Positions 7,082-15,053 of a stretch of DNA of 64,000 bases are shown piece after piece. The stretch comes from SIG701 sp045611685 (GTDB lineage Bacteria > Bacillota > Clostridia > Oscillospirales > CAG-272). The translations under genes were made by a program, and so were the position numbers. Position 1 is the first letter of the stretch. The number at the start of each line of letters is the position of its first letter. The DNA is taken from the NCBI GenBank assembly GCA_045611685.1, contig JAZKXO010000079.1, forward strand, positions 1 to 64,000, read 5' to 3'. Below the pieces are notes generated by a model. That model ran no database searches. It worked only from the letters and a program-made list of their open reading frames with translations, and was not told where the DNA came from.

Positions 7082-7124
7082 GTTTTTATACATTTTAATT
7101 TCTATACAAAGGAGAAAAAAGCAA

Positions 7125-8663
7125 ATGAACGAATTTTTACAAAAAATCACGGACATCAACGACTCTATAAACGGCTTCGTTTGGGGTATGACGGGCCTTG
7201 TTCTGCTCATCGGCACGGGTATTCTTATGACCTGTGTAACGAAGTGGTTTCAGGTATCTCACCTGCGTCATTGGTGGAAAAACACCATCGGCAGCCTCTT
7301 CAATAAGGACGTAATCCGCCACAGTAAGGAAAAAGGATCCATTTCCCCGTTCCAGGCTCTCTGCACGGCTCTGGCCGCCACGGTAGGCACCGGTAATATC
7401 GCCGGCGTTGCTGCCGCTATCTGCATCGGCGGCGCGGGTGCTGTCTTCTGGATGTGGGTAGCCGCCTTCTTCGGCATGATGACCAACTACTCCGAAAACG
7501 TACTCGGTATGTACTTCCGCCGCCGCAATAAAGCCGGCGAATGGTCCGGTGGTGCGATGTATTACCTTACTGACGGCGTAGGCAAAAAGAAGGGGCTAAA
7601 AATCCCTGCAAAGATCCTGGCCATTCTGTTCTGCGTCTTTACTCTGCTCGCTTCGTTCGGTATCGGTTCTATGGGTCAGGTAAACAAAATCGTTGCCAAC
7701 GTTGCTTCCGCATTCGACGTACAGGCTCTTTCCTCCGTCGTGCTCTTTGACGGCATCAGCCTCTACAACGTGCTTCTGGGTGCTGTTCTCATGATCCTCG
7801 CATCCCTCATCATCCTCGGCGGTCTGAAGCGTATTGCCAACGTTGCCGAAAAGATCGTGCCTTTCATGGTCGTTACTTTTGTCGTCGGCAGCCTTGTTAT
7901 TATTGGTATCAACTACGCATCTATTCTGCCCGCATTCAAATCCATCTTTGTGAACGCTTTCACGCCCACGGCTGCTGTCGGCGGCGGTATCGGTGTTGTA
8001 GTATCCAAAGTCATGACACAGGGCTTCAAGCGCGGCGTGTTCTCGAACGAAGCCGGTCTCGGTTCTTCTGTTATGGTACATGCCAACTCCAACATCAAAG
8101 AGCCCGTCAAACAGGGTATGTGGGGCATCTTTGAGGTATTCGCAGACACGATGATCGTCTGCACCATGACTGCCCTCGTCGTTCTCACCTCCGGTGCATA
8201 CAACACCGAAACCGGTGCGATTCTCGAAGGATACACCGATGCCACTCTCGTTGCCGGCGCATTCAACCAGGTCTTCTCCTGGGGCGATATCGGCGAGAAA
8301 TTCATCGCGATCGCTATGTTCCTCTTCGCTTTCACCACCGTTCTCGGCTGGTCCCACTACGGCACGAAGGCTTGGGAATATCTGTTTGGCACTAAATCCA
8401 CCGTCGTATTCAAGATTATCCACATCATTACCATTATGTTCGGTGCGGTTATGACATCCTCTCTGGCATGGGACATTTCCGACACGTTCAACGGTCTTAT
8501 GATGATCCCCAACTTGATCGGCGTTGTTGTGCTCTTCCCTCTTGTAATGAAGATCACGAAGAACTACGTAAACCGCAAGATCAAAGGAAAAGACGAAGAG
8601 CCGATTCTTTCCTACGATCCCGAGATTCAAGCGGAAATGGCACAGAAACTGGACGAGGAATAA
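7125..8663 (+). CDS. Sodium:alanine/glycine symporter, AGCS family
   Basis: A 512-residue integral membrane protein with about ten or eleven hydrophobic segments. It has the AGCS family signatures GKGSISPFQALCTALAATVG-like (here SISPFQALCTALAATVGTGN) and GGPGAxFWMW-like (GGAGAVFWMW). The segment FKRGVFSNEAGLGSSVMVHA is the highly conserved AGCS motif. It couples Na+ to transport of small neutral amino acids. The glycine riboswitch upstream argues that glycine is a physiological substrate. ATG 7125 has AAGGAG 10 bp upstream; an upstream in-frame start would lie inside the terminator hairpin and is rejected. A terminator follows. Confidence 0.96.
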   Translation: MNEFLQKITDINDSINGFVWGMTGLVLLIGTGILMTCVTKWFQVSHLRHWWKNTIGSLFNKDVIRHSKEKGSISPFQALCTALAATVGTGNIAGVAAAICIGGAGAVFWMWVAAFFGMMTNYSENVLGMYFRRRNKAGEWSGGAMYYLTDGVGKKKGLKIPAKILAILFCVFTLLASFGIGSMGQVNKIVANVASAFDVQALSSVVLFDGISLYNVLLGAVLMILASLIILGGLKRIANVAEKIVPFMVVTFVVGSLVIIGINYASILPAFKSIFVNAFTPTAAVGGGIGVVVSKVMTQGFKRGVFSNEAGLGSSVMVHANSNIKEPVKQGMWGIFEVFADTMIVCTMTALVVLTSGAYNTETGAILEGYTDATLVAGAFNQVFSWGDIGEKFIAIAMFLFAFTTVLGWSHYGTKAWEYLFGTKSTVVFKIIHIITIMFGAVMTSSLAWDISDTFNGLMMIPNLIGVVVLFPLVMKITKNYVNRKIKGKDEEPILSYDPEIQAEMAQKLDEE

Positions 8664-8670
8664 TCCACAC

Positions 8671-8700
8671 AAAAAGGACTGTCTAAACAGTCCTTTTTTA
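8671..8700. terminator. Bidirectional terminator
   Basis: AAAAAGGACTGT pairs with ACAGTCCTTTTTT. The A-run and T-run on opposite sides let it serve the converging symporter and MBL-hydrolase genes. Confidence 0.92.
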
Positions 8701-8709
8701 TTTATCTAC

Positions 8710-9483
8710 TCACACGTCCACCGTCATGCAGTCCTCGGCAATCACCCCGCGACGTCCGAACAATGCGGCCACCTTTTCTCGGCTGCCCTCGGAATCACCG
8801 AGAATCTCTCTGCCGTTATGACTGAAATAAACACATCCTACGTTTTTTTCAGCGTAGTAAGCATGAACAGCATCAATCTTGAAATGTCCTGTCTCCGTGA
8901 TGGCGCAATCGCATCCCTCGCCGATCGCTGAATCGAGCTCCTGAAGTTCTCGAATGTCACCGGAGTAGACAATCGACTTCCCTTCCGCCTCGATACGGAA
9001 GCTGAACGAGCGCCACGGTTCACCCTCCGCACGGCGGATATGCATATTGTGATACGCCGTAATCTTGACAGCGCCGTCATCGAAAAGGACGCCGTCCGTC
9101 ATCAAACAGGGGACAACCGACAAACGTCTCTTGTAACTGGCGCCGTCCGCATCGAGAAGTGTCTCCGCACCGCTCCACACATTCTTAAGAGGCACAAAAA
9201 GCAAGAGCTCCCCAAATTTATGCGGCAGTCCGTAATTAGCAGAAATCGCAGATATATTCCATATAAGATTAGCGAGTCCGCCCGTGTGATCCATATGCGG
9301 GTGTGAGATCACGACCGCTTTCACGGATAAAAGATCAAGTCCTTTAATGTGAGCGGTACGGGAACATCCCTCTCCCGCGTCAAACCAGTAAAGAGCACCT
9401 CTTGTCTCTATTACAAAAGACATATGCTGTCTTCCCATCATCGGCTCCGTACCGGCACAGGTCCCGAGAAAATGTATCTTCAT
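8710..9483 (-). CDS. MBL-fold metallo-hydrolase (RNase Z-like)
   Basis: A 257-residue metallo-beta-lactamase-fold protein. It begins MKIHFLGTCAGTEPMMGRQH, like the tRNase Z/PhnP group. The metal-binding HxHxDH motif appears as SHPHMDHTGG, and later ligands lie in YSGDIRELQ and YFSHNGRE. The substrate cannot be told. Phosphodiesterase or tRNA 3'-processing roles are known for relatives, but the RNase Z exosite is not evident. ATG 9483 has GGGGAG 9 bp upstream; a TTG three codons earlier is less likely. Confidence 0.9.
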   Translation of the reverse strand: MKIHFLGTCAGTEPMMGRQHMSFVIETRGALYWFDAGEGCSRTAHIKGLDLLSVKAVVISHPHMDHTGGLANLIWNISAISANYGLPHKFGELLLFVPLKNVWSGAETLLDADGASYKRRLSVVPCLMTDGVLFDDGAVKITAYHNMHIRRAEGEPWRSFSFRIEAEGKSIVYSGDIRELQELDSAIGEGCDCAITETGHFKIDAVHAYYAEKNVGCVYFSHNGREILGDSEGSREKVAALFGRRGVIAEDCMTVDV

Positions 9484-9560
9484 AATACGCAACTCCCCAA
9501 AATGTTGGTTATATTATACCACGCCAGATAAAACCCCGCAAGCATTAAAAAAAGTGAAAC

Positions 9561-9586
9561 AAAAAGCCCGTCGCAGCCAGACGGGC
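9561..9586 (-). terminator. Terminator of rpsT
   Basis: On the minus strand, GCCCGTC and GACGGGC form a stem followed by TTTTTG, just beyond the rpsT stop. Confidence 0.9.
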
Positions 9587-9608
9587 ATATCTGTTTTGTA
9601 TAAAGGAA

Positions 9609-9872
9609 TCAGTTCATGCTGTTGAGAAGCTTCGTAAACTGACTCTTCTTGTGGGCAGCAGCGTTCTTGTGGATAATGCCACGCTTAGCAGCCTGGTCTG
9701 CCTTCTTGACAGCAGCCTTGTAAGCCACAACTGCTTCTTCCTTGTTACCTGCTTCCACAGCCGCGAGGAACTTCTTCACGGTAGTACGGTACAGGCTCTT
9801 GAACATCTTGTTCTGAAGGGTTTTGGTTGCAGTAACCTTAACACGCTTCTTCGCACTCTTGATGATCGGCAA
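9609..9872 (-). CDS. rpsT: 30S ribosomal protein S20
   Basis: An 87-residue S20 (bS20), a 16S rRNA-binding protein of the 30S subunit. It is Lys/Ala-rich with the conserved IKSAKKRVK start and RGIIHKNAAAHKKSQFTK end. The start is TTG at 9872. The AGGAGG Shine-Dalgarno sits at 9886-9881, 8 bp before this TTG, and the protein then begins M-P-I-I-K-S, as in other S20 proteins. An in-frame GTG at 9881 abuts the Shine-Dalgarno core and cannot be the start. It is monocistronic, with its own promoter and terminator. Confidence 0.97.
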   Translation of the reverse strand: MPIIKSAKKRVKVTATKTLQNKMFKSLYRTTVKKFLAAVEAGNKEEAVVAYKAAVKKADQAAKRGIIHKNAAAHKKSQFTKLLNSMN

Positions 9873-9954
9873 AACATTCACCTCCTACGTAAAATTCAAA
9901 TCCCCGGACGCCGCATCTGAGAGGGGATGCCGACATCCTTTCATACAGTTATGT

Positions 9955-9983
9955 ATTATAACACACTTTCTTTTTGATTTCAA
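9955..9983 (-). promoter_or_regulatory. Promoter of rpsT
   Basis: On the minus strand, TTGAAA (9983-9978), 17 bp, TATAAT (9960-9955). It leaves an untranslated leader of about 75 nt with no other obvious structure. Confidence 0.85.
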
Positions 9984-10057
9984 TAGATTTTAGAAAGATT
10001 TTAGAAATTTTTTCAAACTTTTTCTTTAGAACTCGGAAAGGATTTTGTGAAAAAACC

Positions 10058-10086
10058 TTGTACTTCGCCGTAGTTTGTGATATACT
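10058..10086 (+). promoter_or_regulatory. Promoter of the apgM-like to thrC operon
   Basis: TTGTAC (10058-10063), 17 bp, TATACT (10081-10086). This is the only good promoter seen before the seven-gene operon at 10207-16535. The untranslated leader is over 100 nt; no known regulatory element was recognised in it. Confidence 0.75.
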
Positions 10087-10206
10087 ATGTATTGGTATGT
10101 TTTTTGATTAACACACGCCGTTTTGTAACTGTTTCGAGGAGTATATCTCCCTTACATTTGAACTCTCAGAAAGGGGTAAGCCTCACAGAGGCTCCGTATT
10201 ACCGAT

Positions 10207-11421
10207 ATGAAATATTTCGTTCTCATTCCCGACGGCATGGCTGACCGCCCGTGTCCCGAACTCGGCGGCAAAACGCCGATGGAGGTCGCCGATAAAAAGC
10301 ACATGGACACTCTCGCCTCTCTCTCCGTCGGCGGCACGGCTATGAACGTTCCTGCACACATGGTACCGGAAAGTGACACCGCCAATCTCGCTATTCTCTC
10401 CTACGATCCCGCCGTCTATTCGAAAGGGCGCTCTCCCCTCGAAGCTGTAAGCATGGGGCTGACGCTCGGCGAGAATGACACCGCGATCCGCTGCAACGTC
10501 GTTACCCTCTCCGAGGAAGAAGAAAATTACGAGGATCGACGCATGCTGGACCACAGTGCAGACGAGATCACGACCGAAGAAGCGGCAGAACTTATCAAAG
10601 CATTGAACGAAGCGCTCCCCATGGCGGGCAGAAAGCTTCATACCGGTATCAGCTACCGCCACTGCCTCGTTTGGGAGAATGCAGATGATCGGTACAACTT
10701 TGACCGTCCGCACGATATCATTGGGCAGCGTATCGGCGATCACCTGCCGAAAGAAGAAAACGGCGGCGGTGAATTCCTTACTTTCATGAAAGCCGGTTAC
10801 GAAGTCCTCAATCACCACCCCGTCAATGAAGACAGACGCCGCCGCGGACTACGTCCCGCGAACTCCCCGTGGCTCTGGAGCCCCGGAAAGAAGCCGGCAC
10901 TTCCCTCTTTTACCGAAAAATGGGGTGTCAAAGGAACGGTTATCTCCGCCGTCGACCTCATTAAGGGTATCGGCCTTTGCGCCGGCATGGAAGTCGTGAA
11001 CGTGGAAGGCGCTACGGGCAACTATCACACCTCGTACGAGAACAAGGCAAAAGCCGCTATCTCCGCTTTTGAAAACGGAAGCGATTTCGTATACGTACAC
11101 GTTGAAGCACCGGACGAATGCGGCCACCGCGGTGAGCTTGATGTCAAAGTAAAAGCGATCGAAAAGATCGACGCACTCATTCTCGCCCCCGTACTCGCAT
11201 ATCTCAAAGAGCGCGGCGAGGATTTCAAGATCCTCGTCCTGCCCGATCATCCCACGCCTATCGAGATCCGCACGCATTCCCACGAAGCCGTTCCCTTCTT
11301 CCTCTACGATTCGAGAAAAGAAGTCAGCGGTATGGAAAAATTCTCCGAGGCGAACGCCGGTGCCCTCAATAACTACATAGCAGACGGCAGTACGCTCCTC
11401 GGCTATATGATTGAAAAATAA
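10207..11421 (+). CDS. ApgM-family phosphoglycerate mutase / proposed homoserine kinase
   Basis: A 404-residue alkaline-phosphatase-superfamily enzyme of the archaeal-type (ApgM) phosphoglycerate mutase group. LIPDGMAD near the N-terminus supplies a metal ligand and ESDTANL supplies the nucleophilic Ser57-equivalent position (Ser56 here). The C-terminal metal site is VHVEAPDECGHRGE and LPDHPTPIEIRTHSHEAVPF. A subgroup of this family is proposed to be a non-homologous homoserine kinase in bacteria lacking ThrB. The presence of threonine synthase in the same operon supports that reading, but the sequence does not settle mutase versus kinase. The start is ATG 10207. lepB follows after 31 bp. Confidence 0.88.
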   Translation: MKYFVLIPDGMADRPCPELGGKTPMEVADKKHMDTLASLSVGGTAMNVPAHMVPESDTANLAILSYDPAVYSKGRSPLEAVSMGLTLGENDTAIRCNVVTLSEEEENYEDRRMLDHSADEITTEEAAELIKALNEALPMAGRKLHTGISYRHCLVWENADDRYNFDRPHDIIGQRIGDHLPKEENGGGEFLTFMKAGYEVLNHHPVNEDRRRRGLRPANSPWLWSPGKKPALPSFTEKWGVKGTVISAVDLIKGIGLCAGMEVVNVEGATGNYHTSYENKAKAAISAFENGSDFVYVHVEAPDECGHRGELDVKVKAIEKIDALILAPVLAYLKERGEDFKILVLPDHPTPIEIRTHSHEAVPFFLYDSRKEVSGMEKFSEANAGALNNYIADGSTLLGYMIEK

Positions 11422-11452
11422 TTCTCTAACAACCTTGAGAAAGGAGCCCTTT

Positions 11453-12088
11453 ATGGATTCCAAAGACAATCTGAACGAAAATGAACTCGTCCAAGAAGAA
11501 ACCGGAGAGATTGAGAATAGCGAAAAATCCACCAAAAGCGGCAATTTTCTTATGAAAGCCGCGGCAGAAATCTTTGACGTGCTCGAATTGTTCGTATTCT
11601 GCGCCGCTATTATTTTGACGGTATTCACCTTTCTCATCCGCCCAACGGTAGTGGAAGGTCCGTCTATGGAAAACACGCTTATCGAGGGCGACTATCTCCT
11701 CGTCGGCGGTATCAACTATACGCCGAAACAGGGCGATATCGTCGTCGTCCACAATGTCGGACTCCGCTACTATAACAAGCCGATCGTAAAACGCGTGATT
11801 GCCACCGAAGGACAAGTCGTAGATATCGATTTTGACACGTGGACCGTTACGGTCGATGGCAAGGTCATAGACGAGCCGTACGTAAAAATCGAAACGGATG
11901 ACCGTCGCACCTCTGATTGGGACTATCCGATAACGATCCCTGAGGGATACCTTTTCGTTATGGGCGATAACCGCAATCACTCTGCTGACAGCCGTTCGAG
12001 AGACATCGGTCTCATTGACGAGCGCTGTATCGTCGGCCGCGCGATCGTCAGAGTATTCCCTTTCGACCGATTCACGATTTTTGATTAA
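11453..12088 (+). CDS. lepB: Signal peptidase I
   Basis: A 211-residue type I signal peptidase that cleaves signal peptides of exported proteins at the outer face of the membrane. After a 35-residue acidic N-terminal tail there is one membrane segment at about residues 42-62. The catalytic Ser71 is in GPSMENT and the general-base Lys113 is in VKRVIA. The later boxes GDNRNHSADSR and IVGRA are present. ATG 11453 follows AAAGGAG; an upstream in-frame start has no such site. The acidic tail is longer than usual. Confidence 0.96.
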   Translation: MDSKDNLNENELVQEETGEIENSEKSTKSGNFLMKAAAEIFDVLELFVFCAAIILTVFTFLIRPTVVEGPSMENTLIEGDYLLVGGINYTPKQGDIVVVHNVGLRYYNKPIVKRVIATEGQVVDIDFDTWTVTVDGKVIDEPYVKIETDDRRTSDWDYPITIPEGYLFVMGDNRNHSADSRSRDIGLIDERCIVGRAIVRVFPFDRFTIFD

Positions 12089-12131
12089 TCCATTCTGCCC
12101 ATTCAATTTTCCACGGTAAGGAGGACGGTGT

Positions 12132-13022
12132 ATGCCTTCACAAACGATCCAGTGGTTCCCCGGCCATATGGCGAAAACACGCCGCATGATCGCGGAAAAC
12201 CTAAAACTCGTCGATATCACACTCGAACTGAGAGATGCGCGCATCCCGCAGAGTTCACAAAATCCCGAAATCAAATCACTGACAGCCGGCAAGCCGCGCC
12301 TCGTTCTTTTAACGAAGTCCTCACTTGCCGATCCCGCAGTTACCGCAAAATGGATCGAGGCGTGCCGCGCCGAAGGCGCCGAGGCCCTCTCGATCGACTG
12401 CATAACGGGTGAGAGTCTAAACAAGATCGCGCCGACCGTGCGACGTATGCTCGCCGACAAGCTGAAGCGGTACGAGGAAAAAGGCATGACGGGTCGTCGT
12501 CTCAAAGCGATGATCGTCGGCGTCCCGAACGTTGGTAAATCCTCCTTGGTAAACCGTCTGTGCGGCTCGAAAAAAGCAAAAGTCGAAGACCGACCCGGCG
12601 TCACGCTCAACAAGCAATGGGTAACGACCAGCGTTGGCATTGATCTTCTTGATATGCCCGGCGTTCTTTGGCCGAAATTCGAAGATCCTGTGATCGGCGA
12701 AAACCTCGCGCTCACCGGTGCCATCAGAGACGCAATTCTTGACATCGAAACGATGGCAGGGATCCTATGCGTGCGCCTTCTAAATGTCGCGCCCGCGCTG
12801 TTTTGCACGCGCTATAAGCTCGGTGATCCCGCGCTGCTTACCGAGATGAAACCGCATGAACTTCTCTCCCTCGTGGGCAGAAAACGCGGATTCCTTGTCT
12901 CCGGCGGCGAGATTGACACGGAGCGTGCCGCCAATATGCTTCTTGACGAATTCCGCGGCGGTAAGATCGGCAGAATTACGCTTGAAGCCCCCTTTGCCGA
13001 AGGAGGAGACACCGATGCTTGA
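12132..13022 (+). CDS. rbgA: Ribosome biogenesis GTPase YlqF/RbgA
   Basis: A 296-residue circularly permuted GTPase needed for late 50S assembly. It begins with the family mark IQWFPGHMAKTRR. The order of G motifs is permuted: G4 (TKSSL) comes before G1 (GVPNVGKSS) and G3 (DMPGVLWPK). The C-terminal ANTAR-like RNA-binding region is present. The start follows AAGGAGG. Its position just before rnhB matches the B. subtilis gene order. Its last codons overlap the rnhB start by 8 bp, suggesting translational coupling. Confidence 0.97.
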   Translation: MPSQTIQWFPGHMAKTRRMIAENLKLVDITLELRDARIPQSSQNPEIKSLTAGKPRLVLLTKSSLADPAVTAKWIEACRAEGAEALSIDCITGESLNKIAPTVRRMLADKLKRYEEKGMTGRRLKAMIVGVPNVGKSSLVNRLCGSKKAKVEDRPGVTLNKQWVTTSVGIDLLDMPGVLWPKFEDPVIGENLALTGAIRDAILDIETMAGILCVRLLNVAPALFCTRYKLGDPALLTEMKPHELLSLVGRKRGFLVSGGEIDTERAANMLLDEFRGGKIGRITLEAPFAEGGDTDA

Positions 13023-13668
13023 CCCTTCCTTTGACGCACAGTTTCTCACTGAAAACGTAAAGATCATCTCAGGCACCGACGAAGCCGGCCGCGGCCCCCT
13101 TGCGGGACCGGTAGTGGCTGCTGCCTGCATCCTCCCGCCCGATTTTCTCCCCGAAGGGCTTGACGATTCCAAAAAACTGACCGAGCGCAAAAGGGACGCA
13201 TTATACGATCTGATTACAGAAAACGCCATAGCCTGGTGCGCGGCATCCGCCACCCCCGAGGAGATCGACGAGATCAATATCCTCGAAGCCTCGCTTCTCG
13301 CGATGCGCCGTGCGATCGACGGGCTTTCGGTAAAGCCGGATTTCGTCCTTGTGGACGGCAACATAAACCGCGGCTTCACGATTCCCGCAAAGGCGATTAT
13401 CGGCGGAGATGCGCTCTCCCCCTCCATTGCGGCTGCATCCATTATTGCTAAGGTGACAAGAGACCGCCTGTGTGCCGATTACGAATTGCTTTATCCCGGA
13501 TACGGTTTTGAGAAGCACAAAGGGTATCCGACGCCCGCCCATAAGCTTGCCGTATATGAACTCGGTCCCTGTCCGATCCACCGCCGTTCCTTTCTCGGAT
13601 TCCTCGATCGTGACCGCGAAAAGCTCGAAGCCGCTCTCATAAAGAAACGTGCGGCAGAAACGCCGTGA
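13015..13668 (+). CDS. rnhB: Ribonuclease HII
   Basis: A 217-residue RNase HII that removes ribonucleotides and RNA primers from DNA. The acidic catalytic residues are in GTDEAGRGPLAG (Asp and Glu) and in LVDGN, with the later Asp in KVTRDR. HKGYPTPAH is the conserved C-terminal motif. ATG 13015 is preceded by GGAGGAG, and the family start region aligns from here rather than from a longer upstream reading. It overlaps rbgA by 8 bp and yraN by 4 bp. Confidence 0.97.
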   Translation: MLDPSFDAQFLTENVKIISGTDEAGRGPLAGPVVAAACILPPDFLPEGLDDSKKLTERKRDALYDLITENAIAWCAASATPEEIDEINILEASLLAMRRAIDGLSVKPDFVLVDGNINRGFTIPAKAIIGGDALSPSIAAASIIAKVTRDRLCADYELLYPGYGFEKHKGYPTPAHKLAVYELGPCPIHRRSFLGFLDRDREKLEAALIKKRAAETP

Positions 13669-14066
13669 GCACGCGATCGCTCGGTGGCGCGGGTGAAGAA
13701 TCTGCCGTTCACTACCTCGAAGCGAACGGATTCACCGTTCTTGGAAGGAACGTGTATGTAGGGCACTACGAGATCGACATTCTCGCACGGGATGACACGC
13801 ATCTCATTTTTGCCGAAGTGAAAACGCGGCGGCAATATCCCGATCAGCCTTCCCGATTCGGCCGTCCCGCGGACAGTGTGGACGCACGCAAACGCGCCCG
13901 TCTTATATCGGCAGTAAGAATATTCCTTCGAGAACACTCCCGCGAATACGAAAATCTCATTCCGAATATTGATATCATTGAGGTGTATCTGGAGCCCGCG
14001 GCAGATGCGAATTATCGGGTTTTGGATATACGCCATTTCCGCAATGCGGTAAACAGAATGAGGTGA
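13665..14066 (+). CDS. yraN: UPF0102 family protein YraN
   Basis: A 133-residue member of the UPF0102/YraN family, which has a Holliday-junction-resolvase-like nuclease fold and an unproven function. It shows the family pattern GEESAVHYLEANGFTVLGRN and EIDILARDD.HLIFAEVKTR, with the PD-(D/E)XK-like acidic residues and K. The start is a GTG that overlaps the rnhB stop (GTGA), so it is probably translationally coupled. rnhB-yraN adjacency is common. Confidence 0.95.
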   Translation: MSTRSLGGAGEESAVHYLEANGFTVLGRNVYVGHYEIDILARDDTHLIFAEVKTRRQYPDQPSRFGRPADSVDARKRARLISAVRIFLREHSREYENLIPNIDIIEVYLEPAADANYRVLDIRHFRNAVNRMR

Positions 14067-15007
14067 GCATTATAAAACCGCTTGATCTTTTCGATCTTCA
14101 CTGTGATACTGCGTCAGAGTTGTTCGAGAAAGAACAACCTCTTTTCTCAAATCGCCTCCACGTCGCGCTGGATAAATCTATGGCTTTTAGGCGGTATGTA
14201 CAGACGATGGCGGTATGGAGCAACAACGCATTTTCCGATGAGGAGTGCTGGAAGCGATTTCTCAAGATCCAAGACAACCTCAAAAAAGAACTCGGCAAAA
14301 ACGGCGTAATCCTGGCAAAAGACGGGAAATCGCTGAAACAAGCGGCACATAGCGGTAAAAGAACCGCTATCCTCGCCGTCGAGGATGCACGCCTTCTCGC
14401 CGGTGATCTCACACGCCTTGCTATGCTTTACCGCCTCGGCGTACGGTTTCTCACGCTCACCTGGGCGGGGACGTCCGTCATCGGCGGTGCACACGACACG
14501 AACGAATCGCTTACCCCATTCGGCAGACGTGTCGCCGAAAGCTGTTTTGAGATCGGCATCGTGCCCGATATTTCCCATGCATCCCGAAAGGTGACAGCCG
14601 AGATTCTCACTATGTCGAAAGAGTATCACCTTCCCGTCGTTGCCACGCACTCGAACGCGTATGCGGTGCATCCGCACACACGCAATCTGACGGACGTGGA
14701 GTTCTCCGCCATCGCTGAATCCGGCGGTCTCGTCGGTATTAGCTTGGCGCCGCAGCATCTCACAAACGGCGAATGCGACATAAATGCCGTGATTGCACAC
14801 ATAAAACACTATCTTTCCCTCGGCGGAGAAAATACGCTCTGCCTCGGATGCGATTTTGACGGTATTGACAAAACGCCGAAGGGTCTTTCCGAGCTCTCCT
14901 CTCTTCCCCGTCTCGCAGACGCCCTGCTTGACGCCGGAATCCATGAGCAGACCGTACATAAAATTTTCTTTGAAAACGCATACGGCTTTGCCGTAAATAA
15001 CATATAA
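14063..15007 (+). CDS. Membrane dipeptidase, peptidase family M19
   Basis: A 314-residue M19 (renal dipeptidase-like) metallopeptidase that splits dipeptides, in some relatives including D-amino-acid ones. Zinc ligands appear as DLHCDTA near the N-terminus, the bridging Glu in AVEDA, and His in DISHAS and ATHSNAYAVHPHTRNL. GCDFDGID is the conserved C-terminal mark. There is no signal peptide, so it is cytoplasmic. The start GTG overlaps the yraN stop by 4 bp. It is in the same operon as thrC, and its relation to threonine synthesis is not evident. Confidence 0.95.
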   Translation: MSIIKPLDLFDLHCDTASELFEKEQPLFSNRLHVALDKSMAFRRYVQTMAVWSNNAFSDEECWKRFLKIQDNLKKELGKNGVILAKDGKSLKQAAHSGKRTAILAVEDARLLAGDLTRLAMLYRLGVRFLTLTWAGTSVIGGAHDTNESLTPFGRRVAESCFEIGIVPDISHASRKVTAEILTMSKEYHLPVVATHSNAYAVHPHTRNLTDVEFSAIAESGGLVGISLAPQHLTNGECDINAVIAHIKHYLSLGGENTLCLGCDFDGIDKTPKGLSELSSLPRLADALLDAGIHEQTVHKIFFENAYGFAVNNI

Positions 15008-15053
15008 ATTAAGAAAATCATAACAAAGGAGCCGTTTTTACGGATACACAAAA

